Made by a program: the position numbers and the translations under genes | Source: Apostichopus japonicus | Taxonomy: Eukaryota; Echinodermata; Holothuroidea; Aspidochirotida; Stichopodidae | Direction of reading: 5' to 3' | Assembly (NCBI RefSeq): GCF_037975245.1 | Contig: NC_092562.1 | Coordinates: 32,492,554 to 32,556,553, forward strand | DNA length: 64,000 nt | Part shown: positions 10,810-21,850 of the stretch, piece by piece | Position numbering within the stretch: position 1 is the stretch's first letter | How the letters are laid out: each line of letters opens with the position of its first letter | The notes under the pieces: generated by a model | What the model was told of the DNA's origin: nothing | Database searches by the model: none | The model's input: the letters and a program-made list of their open reading frames with translations, nothing else

Positions 10810-12504
10810 CTGTTATACAAAAGGAAATAGCACACAATGAAACTCAATATTTACTCTAGCAATATGAATAGGCCTTGTTTGTTACTGGGAAAATCAGATC
10901 TAAAAGAGTTAAATTCTCATATAAATTCTCTTAATAGGAAGTTCCAAGACCAGGTAGTGTGTACGGCAAGCGAAACAATTTAAACTTGAAGACATCCTAC
11001 TTGAACACAAAGTCCTAAAGTTTTGTAAGCCTACTGTATTTGAATGGTTGATGGAGAGACTTCTGTTAGATAATTTGTAAACCTACAGCAGTGCCATGCA
11101 TGTTGTTAAGTGATGAGTTGTAACCCAAGCAAAATAACATTGCTCTGGGACTGAGTTCTGTTTAAGTGGAGATGACTCTACTTCACTTGGGTAAACTACA
11201 ATTCCAGTTAAATAAAACACATTTTCCACTAACATGAAATAGCTTTCAACTTAAGTGTAATACAGTTCTATTTAGTATAATTAATTAGAATGGTATTATA
11301 CTTGAGAGAAATTCAATTTGGATGATGCAAATAGTATTTTATCATATATATATATACCAGTTTTGCCTGAAATTATATCTGCTGTGTTTTTGGATGTGTA
11401 TGTTTTTTTAAAGTCCCAATGTGTGTTTGCCAAATTTTAACTTCGACCTTTCCAGCTTTACTGCCTTAAAAGCCCAGTGTGAAAATGACACCTTTCTATG
11501 CAATTTTCATATTAATATTCATTATTTTTATTGAGTTATCTTCGTTAAACATAACCAGTCTGTAGATTCTACAAACTTCAATCAGAATTTGCAAGCCCCA
11601 ATCAATTCTCTGTTTTGTTTAGGCCTAGGACTTACTTTCACTTTCGTGGCTATCCTGTACAGGTGTAATTCTCTTGAACAGTATCTTTCTTTTGGTCTTA
11701 ACGATGTAGCTTGCAAAATTTTGTCATTTCCTTCCATTGCTAGGAATAAACAGGTGTTTCCAGACATTTCCTCCGTGAAATTGGGTAAAAAAAGTGGATG
11801 ATACGAGTATATGTAGGTTACATTTGTGTAATGAACATGCTGATATGGGCAGTCGCAGTGATTTCACTGTAAATCAATGGCGCCATAAGGGTAACAGAAA
11901 ATAAATTTCTTTCTTTCGATGGTGACAGCTTTGCTCCATTAAACCCACCTGGTCAGAGTGCATTTAAAATAAGAAATATTGAATCTGCTTTGAAAGTTTG
12001 TTTTCCGAAATTCATCAGCAAACTCGTAATGAAACTTCTCATTTGTAGGTGTAAGGACTAACAGTATATTGATGTTTTGTAATAGCTCTTTCCAATCTCC
12101 AAAGTTCCCTCTGAGGAAAACTTTCACAAATCTAACTTATTCTATATATGTAAAGATACTTCTATTCCGCTGTGTCTAAAACAAGCTAGGCAAACTGATT
12201 AATAAAGGTAAACTATTATTACCAGTGTGTAACTTTTCTGTTTCATGTCACTCATTATGTGCGAGGCCTCCTGGGGTCAAAGAATATCACCTATTAATGA
12301 GCACAAATGATAACTGGACCTACTGTATGTGGACAGCAAAAACCCATGGAATCCTGCAAATATTTACTAAAAGAGTGCCAAAATGGTAAAGGAATCACTT
12401 GTAACATTTCATAGGGAATATTCAACATTAACATGGTTTTTAAGTGCTAACCATTACTGACTTCAAGTGATCAACAAGACTTATTACTTATCAATTACAA
12501 AGTT

Positions 12505-12605
12505 CATTCATGCTTTACTTTAGGAGATTGTGTGTTTACAAGGTTTTCAAACTTTGACTTTTGTTCACTTCAAATGACCCTTTCACATCCAACTTGTAAA
12601 ATACT
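12505..12605 (+). repeat. Dispersed TGACCT-containing repeat family, copy 4
   Basis: 'CATGCTTTACTTTAGGAGAT ... TGTTTACAAGGTTTTC ... CTTCAAATGACCCTTTCAC' follows the block order seen at 6,733-6,875 and 9,105-9,300. It is more diverged than those copies. Confidence 0.45.
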
Positions 12606-13044
12606 CAATTCAGTGATTTATCTCACTGTTACCAATTAACATTGCTTTCACTCTAGGAAGTTGATCTTGAGGGGAGAATCAGATCCAGATTCTCTCCCCC
12701 ACCCCAACCCATCCCCGATCCCACCATCCCCTGCTCAAGATAAAGTGCTAAAACCACTTCTGTTGACCCTAACACCACTTTTGTTTACCTTAAAACCCTT
12801 CTATTGACCTAAGAAATGAGTACAAAAGGGTTTTTGATACTCACTTCTATAGGGAAATCTAAACACCAAGTGCCAAGTTGATTCAAGCTTTACTTTGTGA
12901 GTTCTCATGTCAACCAGGGTTTTCAGACTCTTGTTGAACTCAACATTTGCTAGTTTACTCTAGTATCTACTCTATTATAAAAGTCTCTAAGTATGCTCAT
13001 CCCAATACATCATCTTATGAGGGTAAACTGAGACATGAACTCAC

Positions 13045-13168
13045 CTTTCTTCAGAATGACAAAGTTTTCTGTTTCCGCAGTATCTTTAAGCATATATATC
13101 TCTGCAGTCTGCACGTTGTAGCATGCTGCTCCAAGCTTGCCTCCATTCCAGATAACACTGAGATAAAT
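13045..13168 (-). CDS. MSH5: MSH5, exon encoding the start of MutS domain I
   Basis: On the minus strand, acceptor TTTCTTTGTCAG is followed by 124 open bases ending in AAAG and donor GTGAGT at 13,044. Translation starts IYLSVIWNGGKLGAACYN, continues VQTAEIYMLKDTAE, and ends FVILKK. This aligns without gaps to the first conserved block of animal MSH5 (E-I-x-L-x-V-x-W-x-x-G-x-L-G-x-A-x-Y), the first beta strands of the mismatch-binding-like domain I. The exon begins in phase 0, fitting the upstream exon ending in ...DDIE, and ends in phase 1, fitting the next exon. The joined frame across three exons is the strongest evidence that this is one real gene. Identification is by recognition; no alignment was run. 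Confidence 0.87.
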
Positions 13169-13299
13169 CTGACAAAGAAACTCAAAGGTTCAAAAACTTC
13201 CCTCAAAGCAAGCAGGCTAAATATGAGCTTGGTATCAATGTTAACACTGAATGTAAATTTATCTATTTAATAGGATGGGATCTTGGGAAGAACCTGTAC

Positions 13300-14350
13300 A
13301 TGAAGAATGCTGAGGAGGCAGAAGAGTTGTTCAAGCTTACGGGAGGATGCATGGCAAATATAAGCAGAGAACAGCAGCAGGCCTGTTTTTGAAGATGAGT
13401 GGCTAAGAGGAATTTATTGAAGAACATACGGATTTATCAGCATTTGGTTTTCATGGTGTTTAGCTTCAGGGAGGCAGCTCCACTGCCCACCTATAGCCAC
13501 TCGATCACTGCAGTTTGCAACATTACACATTTAGTGAGGACAGAACCATTTTGTATCTTGGAGGATTGGGTATCAGAAGGAAAATTAAGTTGAAATATGT
13601 TTGGATTTACCCTAACCCTATTCTCCTCCAGTTCTATTGAATTATTAGTGACAACTTTTACATTATCAGTGAACTTTAATATTAACATTGTGTACATTAA
13701 ATTATCCAAGGTATGGACCATTTTTCTCCTTGACAAGTTGATGGATTTTAGGCCTAGAATTTCACAATTTTTGAGACTAGCTCAAACATGCCAGTGCACT
13801 TGAAAAACTAGTAGTTAAATCAAATTCTGACTACAGGTAGCACTTCCCATTAATTAATAAAAAAGCAACATGTGCCTTTACTGACAGAGAAATACCAATT
13901 CTTACGTTTTTTCTGGCAAACGGAGAAATCCACTGGCATTTAGCCAGTGAATGACCTAAATTTGGAGGTCTGATTTTGAGACAAGGTGAACAATGCCAAA
14001 ACAGACAGGATAGTTGTACTAAGTAGGCAGCTACCTGCTTTAGTACAAGTCTAAAAGCTTTGCAACTGTTATAAACAATGATGCTATACTGTACATCCAT
14101 AACTTGCCCAGTCTGCTAAACATTTACACCAAATAACTAGACTGTAGTTCAAGCTGCATGCATAACGAGCAAAGGATTTTATTCAAAACAAAGGTGTTTG
14201 AGTATGTTTGTATGGAAAACTGTTAAACATGTACCATACGATTCCTACTATAGACCTATTGAATCTAAATGTGTAGTCATCCCCTCTTACTCACCGAATA
14301 ACACCAACACAATTTTGAAGAGCTGGTGCATGACACATGCTTATTTGATG
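13300..14350. other. MSH5 intron; no supported gene
   Basis: Lies between two minus-strand MSH5 exons. Short open stretches on the plus strand (for example GWDLGKNLYMKNAEEAEE starting near 13,273) end at in-frame stops without clear splice sites. I cannot support them as exons. Confidence 0.5.
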
Positions 14351-15421
14351 TTTCCACAGATTCCTGTGCTCTACAATATCTTATGTGCAAGCAAATGCAG
14401 CTCAGTTTGCAATTCTGGAATCACCAAATGATGAAGCATAAGGCTCAACTGTGTTTGTTTACAAAAGTGGTTTCTATTTTTTTGTGTTATTAGGGAATTT
14501 ATATAGAAGTAATAAGTTTGAAGAGAGTTGTGACAGTACTCAAGTATCAAACCAAGTAAAAACTAAATCATTTGTTTCCTGAAGTTACATGGATGGATTT
14601 AACCTAATGGAAAGACCTAGGTAAAACTGACATGGACACACCATAGTAAGGATGCACACCTTGAACTCTTTGTTTTAATTTCCTTTTATTAAAAGAAGGA
14701 AGGAAATGATTAATAATGAGGTGGAAACGAGCAATTAGAACGTGTCCAATTTCTCTGGTCAAAATAATGATGTCTACCACAGGTTCAAAGAAAGTTCTAT
14801 GTTTACAAATAATAAGGAGAAGATTGACCAAATAATCAATACTAAGATACACAAACAATTTAGCAAACTGGGTTTTTGAACCATGAAGGTGAAGCAGTAA
14901 ACTGACTTCATAGGTTCCCTTTCAACCTTGTGAAGACTTACTCTCAGTCATTGCTTTCAAACTTGAATTTTTGAAAATAACTTGGTTATACTTCATGATA
15001 TTGTTGATGAGCCACCTTATTTCATTCTTGATAGAAACTGGTAGAGCACAGGACTTGTGATCCTGTGGAAAATTGACCAGTTTGAATCCTACCTTAGACA
15101 AAGCCTTCTTATTCTTTCAACATTTGTCAAATTGCAACTCACAAATAGCCAAATTTCTTTTGAAATCTCTTCCCTGCCTCATTTAGGGTACCTCTGATGA
15201 ATTGATCATGTGATCCAACCCCAGTGGTACAATGATAGCAAGGTACCACAGCCTATTATTGGCACCTCTCAGAAAAGAAATAATTACATAGGTAATGTCA
15301 TTTAATACTGGACAGATCAGTGGGATGAGCAGGACTACTAATTCTGAGGTCACAAGGTTAAATACGCTTCAAAGTTGAACATTTTTCTCCTGGTGTCAAA
15401 ATTTGAAAGAAACTAAGCTAC

Positions 15422-15565
15422 CTCAATGTCATCTTCTTTATCCTCTTCTGACCTGATTCCATCTTCACCAGAGGTAGGTCTAAGTACTGTATCTTCATCA
15501 CTGATAAAGTCTAACCTCATACTCTGATCAGGTGTAGTATTCAAGCCCTGGTGAGTCATTAACAT
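15422..15565 (-). CDS. MSH5: MSH5, probable N-terminal acidic exon
   Basis: A minus-strand open segment begins at ATG 15,565 or at a second ATG at 15,559 (MLMTHQGLNTTPDQSM), becomes strongly acidic (SGEDGIRSEEDKEDDIE) and ends in phase 0 at GAG before donor GTAGCT. Joined to the exon at 13,168 it reads ...DDIE-IYLSV. In known MSH5 proteins a Glu-rich N-terminal tail likewise runs directly into the conserved E-I-x-L block. The donor is weaker than the other two. The true start could be further upstream: CTCAG just before the ATG and CTCACCAG after it would both serve as acceptors, so either a 5' exon or a start within this exon is possible. Confidence 0.65.
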
Positions 15566-15599
15566 TCTGAGGGTTTCAAAGTTTCCAAGAAACAATTTA

Positions 15600-17060
15600 G
15601 GTTTTCATACATCATACACATGTTCTGACCTCTTTTGAAGAAAGCTTTAATAGTCTTACTACAAAATCAAAATAATGAGACATTTCTCCAAAACCTATAT
15701 TTTGGCGCAATTGAACATATATGTTACTCTCTGCAAAGGTAAAGTCAAGTTCCCCCTTATAAAAATAAACTTGAAATGAGGAGTGCACTGGATTTCAAAT
15801 CTGGCCGGCATTCAGGCAGTATTTAAGAAATTCACAAACCAGAATCAGGTCAGTAATTACAATGCATCAACAGAAAAATCAGACTTTTAATTTAACACTT
15901 TAGGTAAAACCTTTTCATTTGAGCCCCAGCAATACCAATCCCACCCATCCTATTCACCATATTGTTCCTATCTTGAGTTATCACACACAATTTCTGCCTC
16001 AAGCCTTACCTGTATTACAGTGCATGACCATATGCTATGGTTCAGTCAACATGTAAGTCCTACTAGTTTTCAAATTACAGCTTCATTTCCTAGTTACATC
16101 ATTTAAAAGATTGAAGAAGAAAAAATTCCCAGATGATTGCTTACTTTGTTAATATTTCAAATGGTCAACTGTTGTGATAAAATAAAAAAATTATCCTGAT
16201 TAAAACAAACTGCCAACTTTAAAATTCATTCCACTTTTATACTCCCCTAATGAATAATGTAATTTGAAAGGAAGTGTAAACATGAGCAAGTAAAGAAAAA
16301 CTGTTATGTTCGCTCAAGATTGTTATGAAATGCTGACTTAGACCAAGAAATATTTTCAGTCAGCCTTAAAGGGGTGGGGACATTCTCTTTATATTTTGAA
16401 TTTCTTATATAATTCCCTGCTGTGGTTCTGCACAGTTGTGGCTGTGCAGCAGGATTTCCCAAAATCCTAATGTCTGGTTGGTTGATATGCCCTAGAATGC
16501 CAGACAGAGGAGCCTCCTTTGTTTAATATCACCCACTGAATAACATGAAAAGAGAAGAGTGTTTAGATTTTTTATTCTCACCCCCCCCCCACCCCACTAC
16601 CCCTTTATCCTACCAAAACAATTCGATGTTAGTCCAGTAAATCCAGCCAGACTTTTTTTTACTGTATCCAGGGATCCTGCAGCCAACCAGATTTAAAATT
16701 GAAACTGGTGCAATGGTGCCTCCCTAATTAAAATCCTGAATCCTACAGAAAACTTGATTAAAGCATCATGTTTAGATTTGTTACTGCTATAAGTACTCAA
16801 GTTTTAGTGGGATGTAGTGAGACAGAACAGATCTGTCTTGTTAATGAACCATCACTTAGTCTTAATAGAAGGAAGGAACTGCCTACTACTAGCTTGACTC
16901 ACTCCACTCAGAATCCCAGTTGACATAAAATCAATTCATTATGAATCATCAAAGTTAACACTGTATGTATGTTCATGAGACTACAACACACTGTGTACTA
17001 CTACTGTTTGCTTCTTATCCATACAGATAGTTACAAAAGGTTATCACAAGCACCATTGAC
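15600..17060. other. MSH5 5' flank; no further gene recognised
   Basis: AT-rich, with a C-tract at about 16,581-16,591. No second upstream exon or clear core promoter was identified for the minus-strand gene. Confidence 0.4.
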
Positions 17061-17159
17061 ATGCCAAATAAGATACTGTATGAATATTCCAGTCTTGGAC
17101 TAAGTGAACAAGAGAAGACTACATATTTCACACTGCTGGAACTTGTAAACGCTGTTTCA
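17061..17159 (+). other. Possible coding exon, plus strand, product unknown
   Basis: Open from ATG 17,061 (MPNKILYEYSSLGLSEQEKT and a further 13 residues) up to a near-ideal donor GTAAGTAC at 17,160. Amino-acid composition looks coding-like. No partner exon or homologue was recognised, and 99 open bases can occur by chance. Confidence 0.22.
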
Positions 17160-17419
17160 GTAAGTACTCTATGTGGTCATGGGCACCCACGGTGGCAGGG
17201 AAACCCCCCCCTCTCCCTGAAAATCAAAGTAGTACAAAAAAGAGCAAGAAATATCTCAAAATGGAATGGGTGGGTTTTCAAATACATTCCAATCAAATAG
17301 ACTTCTTTTCTCAAATGAACTTTTGTACTTCAATTACACATCTGAAAGTGTAAAATTGACGGTTGAAGAACCCAGGACCTCCACCAGGGCTAAGAATACA
17401 TTCTGTACAAACTACAAAC

Positions 17420-17466
17420 ATAGTAAAAATAAAATAAAATATAAAATAAAATAAATTAAAATAAGA
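17420..17466. repeat. (AAAAT)n-like A-rich microsatellite
   Basis: Irregular AAAAT units. The following 17,467-19,720 contains no supported coding region; it is the spacer between MSH5 and JUN. Confidence 0.8.
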
Positions 17467-19720
17467 TGATATCATTCTTATTTTAGAATATTCCTCTTTC
17501 TTAAATATAGTTATGTGCTCCAAAACCTTTAACAGAGGTGCAGAACTATCAGATAAATGGAAATGGTGCACCTCCAAGCCAATGACATTGTACACAATAG
17601 GATATACTTAATATGCATCTGAGTGTACAGCTGTACTTATAAAACAAATTGTGGCTAACGTTTAAACTGTCACTCAGCCAGTCACTGCAGGCGATCTGAA
17701 AAACCTAACCGCTCAAAAACCCAGTCTACTGTCCACCCCCTTGTGAGCCGATCTTCCCAGGCTGAAAGTGGCTGATGAATTTGACACAAACACAACAAGA
17801 GAAAGACCCTAACAAATCAGGGCTGGTTAAAAGTTCTGTTACTGCCTTCTTTGCAGCATCATACCTCCCTGTGACATTTCATTATTTAATTTTATAATGT
17901 ACTGCTATATAATGATGACCCTTAGACAAAGTCAACTGCCGTAAATAACAAACTAATTACAATCATGATCAGTAGTAACTGTTGCTCATAATTTTTGCCC
18001 ACGGTTTTCTTTCCTATAATGTTACAGGTTGCAAGTTTACACTTACAGTTACATTTCGCCATAACATCTGACGTGAAGTGCTTACTCTGTTCTCAGAGCC
18101 TAATTCAACTCAAATACAAAAATTAACGAGTAGGCCTACATATGATGGACACTAGAAAAACAAAGGTTCATTATCAAGCTAGTAACCACAAGAAAAGAAT
18201 TAGACTGGAAGAAAAATAAAATAACATAAATCCAAAGAAAGGTGAAACAATTCTAAATAACAAGATTGAATTTCAAATTATTTTGGAAATTCATGAGCTT
18301 TTGGCAAACACAATAGCAATAGTTTTTTTTTTAATAATCTACCATGACTTGTTTGTGGTACTGCAAAGAGGTCATTGTGAGTTTATAGAATACTCAGGAT
18401 AACTTGGAGGATGGATAACCCAAGGAAGTAGATTACTGCCACAACTGAATGCAGTACGGACAAGACAAGCTTGTCGGGATACATCTTCAGCTTTCAAGAG
18501 GGTACAGTCGATGCCTAAATCAAAGCCTTCCAATTTAATACAGTCTTGCGTAGCCTTGTTTGTAATAAGTCTGAACAGTTAATTTAGCAAGATTTGGAAT
18601 TTGTAAAATTGACGATGTTACTTCTTAGTGCAATTTGGGGAACAGAAACTTTCATGAAAATTACCGAAATTATCGCCACCAAACATGAAAGTTAGGCTAG
18701 GTACCCAGGTTAACGATGTAGGTCTACATTGTTACGTCAGATAAAGGCCTACTAACATTTAGGCCAGTCGGTAGTCTACAAGACTGGATGAAAGTTAACG
18801 CAATATTTAACTTTAGACCTAATGCACACCGTGACAGCGCTGATCATGACTTCATCGATCACTTAAAAGATGGCCTTATGTAGCCTTACGCAGGTATATC
18901 ACTGAGTTATGAGCTACCTAGGCTACTGCTACTAGGCCTACTAGTATTAGCCTAGCAAGTCAACTGTCAATGTTTACGCAAGTTCAAGTTCAATGAAATT
19001 CGCTCTTACTCATAAGTAATATTACACTATAGAATATGCTCATGCTGATATTTCGTAATCACTACCGGAGCCCAGGCCATAGACATATATCTATTTAGCG
19101 TACATTCCGAACTCTGCCCACGTTCTTCCGGTCTATGAAATTTTGAAGCAGGTTAAAGGGTGGTAAGTCTAACCTTAACATGTACGGTATATCATGTCAC
19201 AACGGGTACGTGTACACTAACACACACGTTACGAACAGACACTTGTTGACAAAATTCCCGGAAGATAAATTTCCCCGCCCACCTGTGTTTGCATGAACGA
19301 AGAACTTCAACCCAAGCACCCATATAAGGAATGATGTACGTGGTGACGCGTTGTGTTTGTTGTGGTAATAAGATTTCCGTCTGCTTTTAGCAGAAATGAG
19401 CTGACGTTTCAGACCCTACCAAAATGTTTTAGGGATAAACTATAATCTATAAACTTCGTGATTTATGACCACAAAGAAGATCGATTTGAATTGTCCCATT
19501 ATTTAGAAAATAAAAATAGTTAACCAATTTTAAAGAGTTCAATAACGTAACTGTGAAAAAACGCTCATTATTTTAATAAAATTATTTTCAACTAACCTAA
19601 CAAACAGTCAAATCGCCACCTTTCACCGAATATCATGTACAGTACGCTGGGTAGTTATAGTTGCTTCCGTAGGATTGTTCCCACAATTCCTCACTGTGTT
19701 TATACACCCTGTTGTGGCAA

Positions 19721-19872
19721 CCAATCATAATGAGGGATTTCCTGGCAAATATATTGCATACGTCACGATTAACCAATCAGAACGTTACTTTGGGCTGTCA
19801 CGAGTGATGTGGCTATTTTTAGACGCCTTAGTCAGTGTATATAAAATATGAGTCAGATGTTACACATCATTC
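19721..19872 (+). promoter_or_regulatory. JUN core promoter and predicted transcription start
   Basis: Elements in order: CCAAT boxes at 19,721-19,725 and 19,773-19,777; a CRE half-site TACGTCAC at 19,759-19,766; CTATTTTTAG at 19,813-19,822, a full match to the MEF2 consensus; an AP-1-like TTAGTCA at 19,828-19,834; a TATA box TATATAAAA at 19,838-19,846; a perfect AP-1/TRE site TGAGTCA at 19,849-19,855; and an initiator match TCATTC at 19,867-19,872. The initiator A at 19,869 is 31 bp from the TATA start, the usual distance. Vertebrate c-jun promoters also combine CCAAT, MEF2 and AP-1-like sites, which suggests autoregulation and immediate-early control. The sites are seen; function is inferred. 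Confidence 0.75.
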
Positions 19873-19921
19873 AGGAAAGACCTACTGTCCTGTGAGTAGA
19901 TAACGCACTGCTAGTTTGGTA

Positions 19922-19945
19922 ATGAACAAACGCTACACAGCCTGA
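19922..19945 (+). promoter_or_regulatory. Upstream ORF 1 in the JUN leader (7 codons)
   Basis: ATG AAC AAA CGC TAC ACA GCC TGA in the predicted 5' leader, upstream of and not overlapping the JUN start. It may reduce or tune translation. Confidence 0.5.
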
Positions 19946-19975
19946 AAAACTTGGAGATATACTTTAGGAGAACCA

Positions 19976-20020
19976 ATGAGTCACTGTGTTTTCGTGAGAA
20001 AATTGTGCACTGTGAATTAA
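19976..20020 (+). promoter_or_regulatory. Upstream ORF 2 in the JUN leader, overlapping an AP-1 site
   Basis: ATG at 19,976 opens a 14-codon frame closed by TAA at 20,018-20,020, forty bases before the JUN ATG. Its start overlaps a second perfect TGAGTCA at 19,977-19,983, next to CCAAT. Confidence 0.45.
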
Positions 20021-20059
20021 CTATCTTACATTTGTACCAGTTGACTTATCTTTATCTGT

Positions 20060-21049
20060 ATGCCAGCCGAAAAGAAAATGGAGACTCAGTTTTACGAGGA
20101 CGCACCAAATGGCAATTTGATCAATATGAAGAGAAATATGACGTTGAATTTTGATTTGAAGAGCAGCAAGAAATCGGTGTTGTCGACACCAGACGTGCAA
20201 ATGCTTCAGTTGGCTTCACCAGAGCTAGAGAAGTTTATAAACCAGCAAGGAAACATCTGCACAACGCCAACCCCTACGCAGTTCATTTGCCCGAAGAATG
20301 TCACAGACGAGCAAACTGCCTTTGCTCAGGGATTCGTGGAAGCATTGCAGTCTCTTCACGAGTCCGGCAAGCAAGATGATGTCCCAACGAGCCTGCATGT
20401 TTTACAGCAAGTTGAGAACTCGTGTGTAATTGAGCCAGCGGTTACAGAACATAACACTACCAGTAATACAACCATGACAAATCTGTCCTGTGCGAATGTT
20501 ACTTCAACAGGTTATGATCCCATTCTTACCAGTGCTACAAGTTTACCAGGATCAACGGTGAGTCTACCTGTGTATAGTTCATCTTCTTACAGTTCTGCAT
20601 ATACTTCCCCATCCCCTGACTCGATAAACAGTGTCCCTCAGTCAGGATGGTCTGACACTCATCATCATGTGGAGGCTCTACCATCAATTCCACACATTAA
20701 AACTGAGCCTGGTACTCTTCAAGAACAGCCACAAACTGTGCCAGTGTTTCATGCTGCATCCAGTGCTCAATGTCTTGATCTTTCACCGATAGACATGGAT
20801 ACACAGGAAAGGATCAAATCTGAGCGAAAACGCCTGAGAAACCGCATCGCAGCTAGTAAGTGCAGGAAGCGAAAGCTGGAGCGTATTTCACGTTTGGAGG
20901 ATAAAGTTCAGGATCTAAAGTCACAAAATGCAGATTTACAAGCAGCAGCCACAAAACTTCGGGAACAGGTTTGCAAATTAAAAGAAGGTGTGATGGAACA
21001 TGTGAAATGTGGTTGCCAAGTTATGCTTGCTCAGCAATTGGCATTCTGA
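20060..21049 (+). CDS. JUN: Transcription factor Jun (AP-1 subunit), single exon, complete
   Basis: A 329-residue nuclear bZIP factor that homodimerises or pairs with Fos/ATF proteins and binds TGAGTCA and TGACGTCA sites. The N-terminus METQFYEDA (residues 7-15) matches the usual Jun start, so ATG 20,060 adds six residues; Met7 is an alternative. A JNK docking-like stretch KRNMTLNF (24-31) is followed by the phospho-sites TP (Thr43) and LASPELE (Ser53), corresponding to c-Jun Ser63 and Ser73. TTPTPTQF (68-75) and the CPKNVTDEQ block come next. A sumoylation-type IKTE (213-216) and EQPQTVP precede [18 protein letters not shown]. The basic region (about 250-272) contains [12 protein letters not shown] with the redox Cys268. 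The zipper leucines are 279, 286, 293, 300 and 307. The C-terminus is [12 protein letters not shown]. It is intronless, as in vertebrate JUN. The TPP part of the FBW7 phosphodegron present in human c-Jun is missing here. The middle (110-210) is Ser/Thr-rich and unlike vertebrate Jun. Confidence 0.97.
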   Translation: MPAEKKMETQFYEDAPNGNLINMKRNMTLNFDLKSSKKSVLSTPDVQMLQLASPELEKFINQQGNICTTPTPTQFICPKNVTDEQTAFAQGFVEALQSLHESGKQDDVPTSLHVLQQVENSCVIEPAVTEHNTTSNTTMTNLSCANVTSTGYDPILTSATSLPGSTVSLPVYSSSSYSSAYTSPSPDSINSVPQSGWSDTHHHVEALPSIPHIKTEPGTLQEQPQTVPVFHAASSAQCLDLSPIDMDTQERIKSERKRLRNRIAASKCRKRKLERISRLEDKVQDLKSQNADLQAAATKLREQVCKLKEGVMEHVKCGCQVMLAQQLAF

Positions 21050-21304
21050 GTGAGTACCTTTCTCTGAGTGGATACAAACACAACTTGTACACTTTATCGA
21101 AAGATGTGCTAAGAGTTAACAGTGATGACATGACGCTGCCATACTTCAGTCGGAAGAAGAATGTTGAATGCCGAGGAACCTGAAGTTGGGCAATATATGA
21201 GGATTTGGATGCAGTGCTGCATTAAAAACTTTTCAGATATGACTACATTTACTTGCAAGAACTTCAGGTTTCAAATCGTCACTAAACCATTGCTGGCAAT
21301 ATTT

Positions 21305-21850
21305 CACTATATTTCTGGTAAATTGTAAAATTCAGCAAAGAGGTATTTGTGGGAGCAATTAGTAATGTCAATTTGCAACATGTTGGGCTAGGGATTTACC
21401 GATGCCTTTAGCTCATTATGCATCATGCTAATTTCATCATTTATGTCAAGAGAAAAAATGGTTATTGGGCAAATTTTCCCAGGTGTGTGTTGTGAAATGC
21501 TATGGTCATCTGGTAAATTGCAAACCATTAAGCAAAGATGTCTTTGTGGGAGCAATTAGTAAGGTCAATTTGCAACCTGTTGATCTAGAGATTTACAGAT
21601 GCCTTCTTAAGCTTGTTATACATCATGCTATTTTCATCATTTATGTGAAGAAAAAAAATGGTTATTGGGCAATTTCCCCAGGTTGTGTTGTGAAATGCTA
21701 TCTTTGTCTGGTAAATTGCAAACCGTTTAGCATAGTTGTCTTTGTGGGAGCAATTAGTAATGTCAATTTGCAACATGTTGGGCTAGGGGTTTACAAATGC
21801 CGTATTTAGCTTGTTATGCATCATGCTAATTTTCCCAGGTTTGTGTTGTG
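21305..21850 (+). repeat. ~198-bp tandem repeat in the JUN 3' region, nearly three copies
   Basis: GGGAGCAATTAGTAA-GTCAATTTGCAAC blocks recur at about 21,352, 21,548 and 21,747, with GGTAAATTGCAAACC preceding them by ~40 bp. Copies are about 80-90% alike by eye. The array lies in the probable JUN 3' UTR, so its length may vary between alleles. Confidence 0.85.

Noticed and set aside
13273-13392. Plus-strand stretch GWDLGKNLYMKNAEEAEE followed by a stop
   Set aside because: Coding-like composition but no clear splice sites and no recognised family; kept only as a remark.
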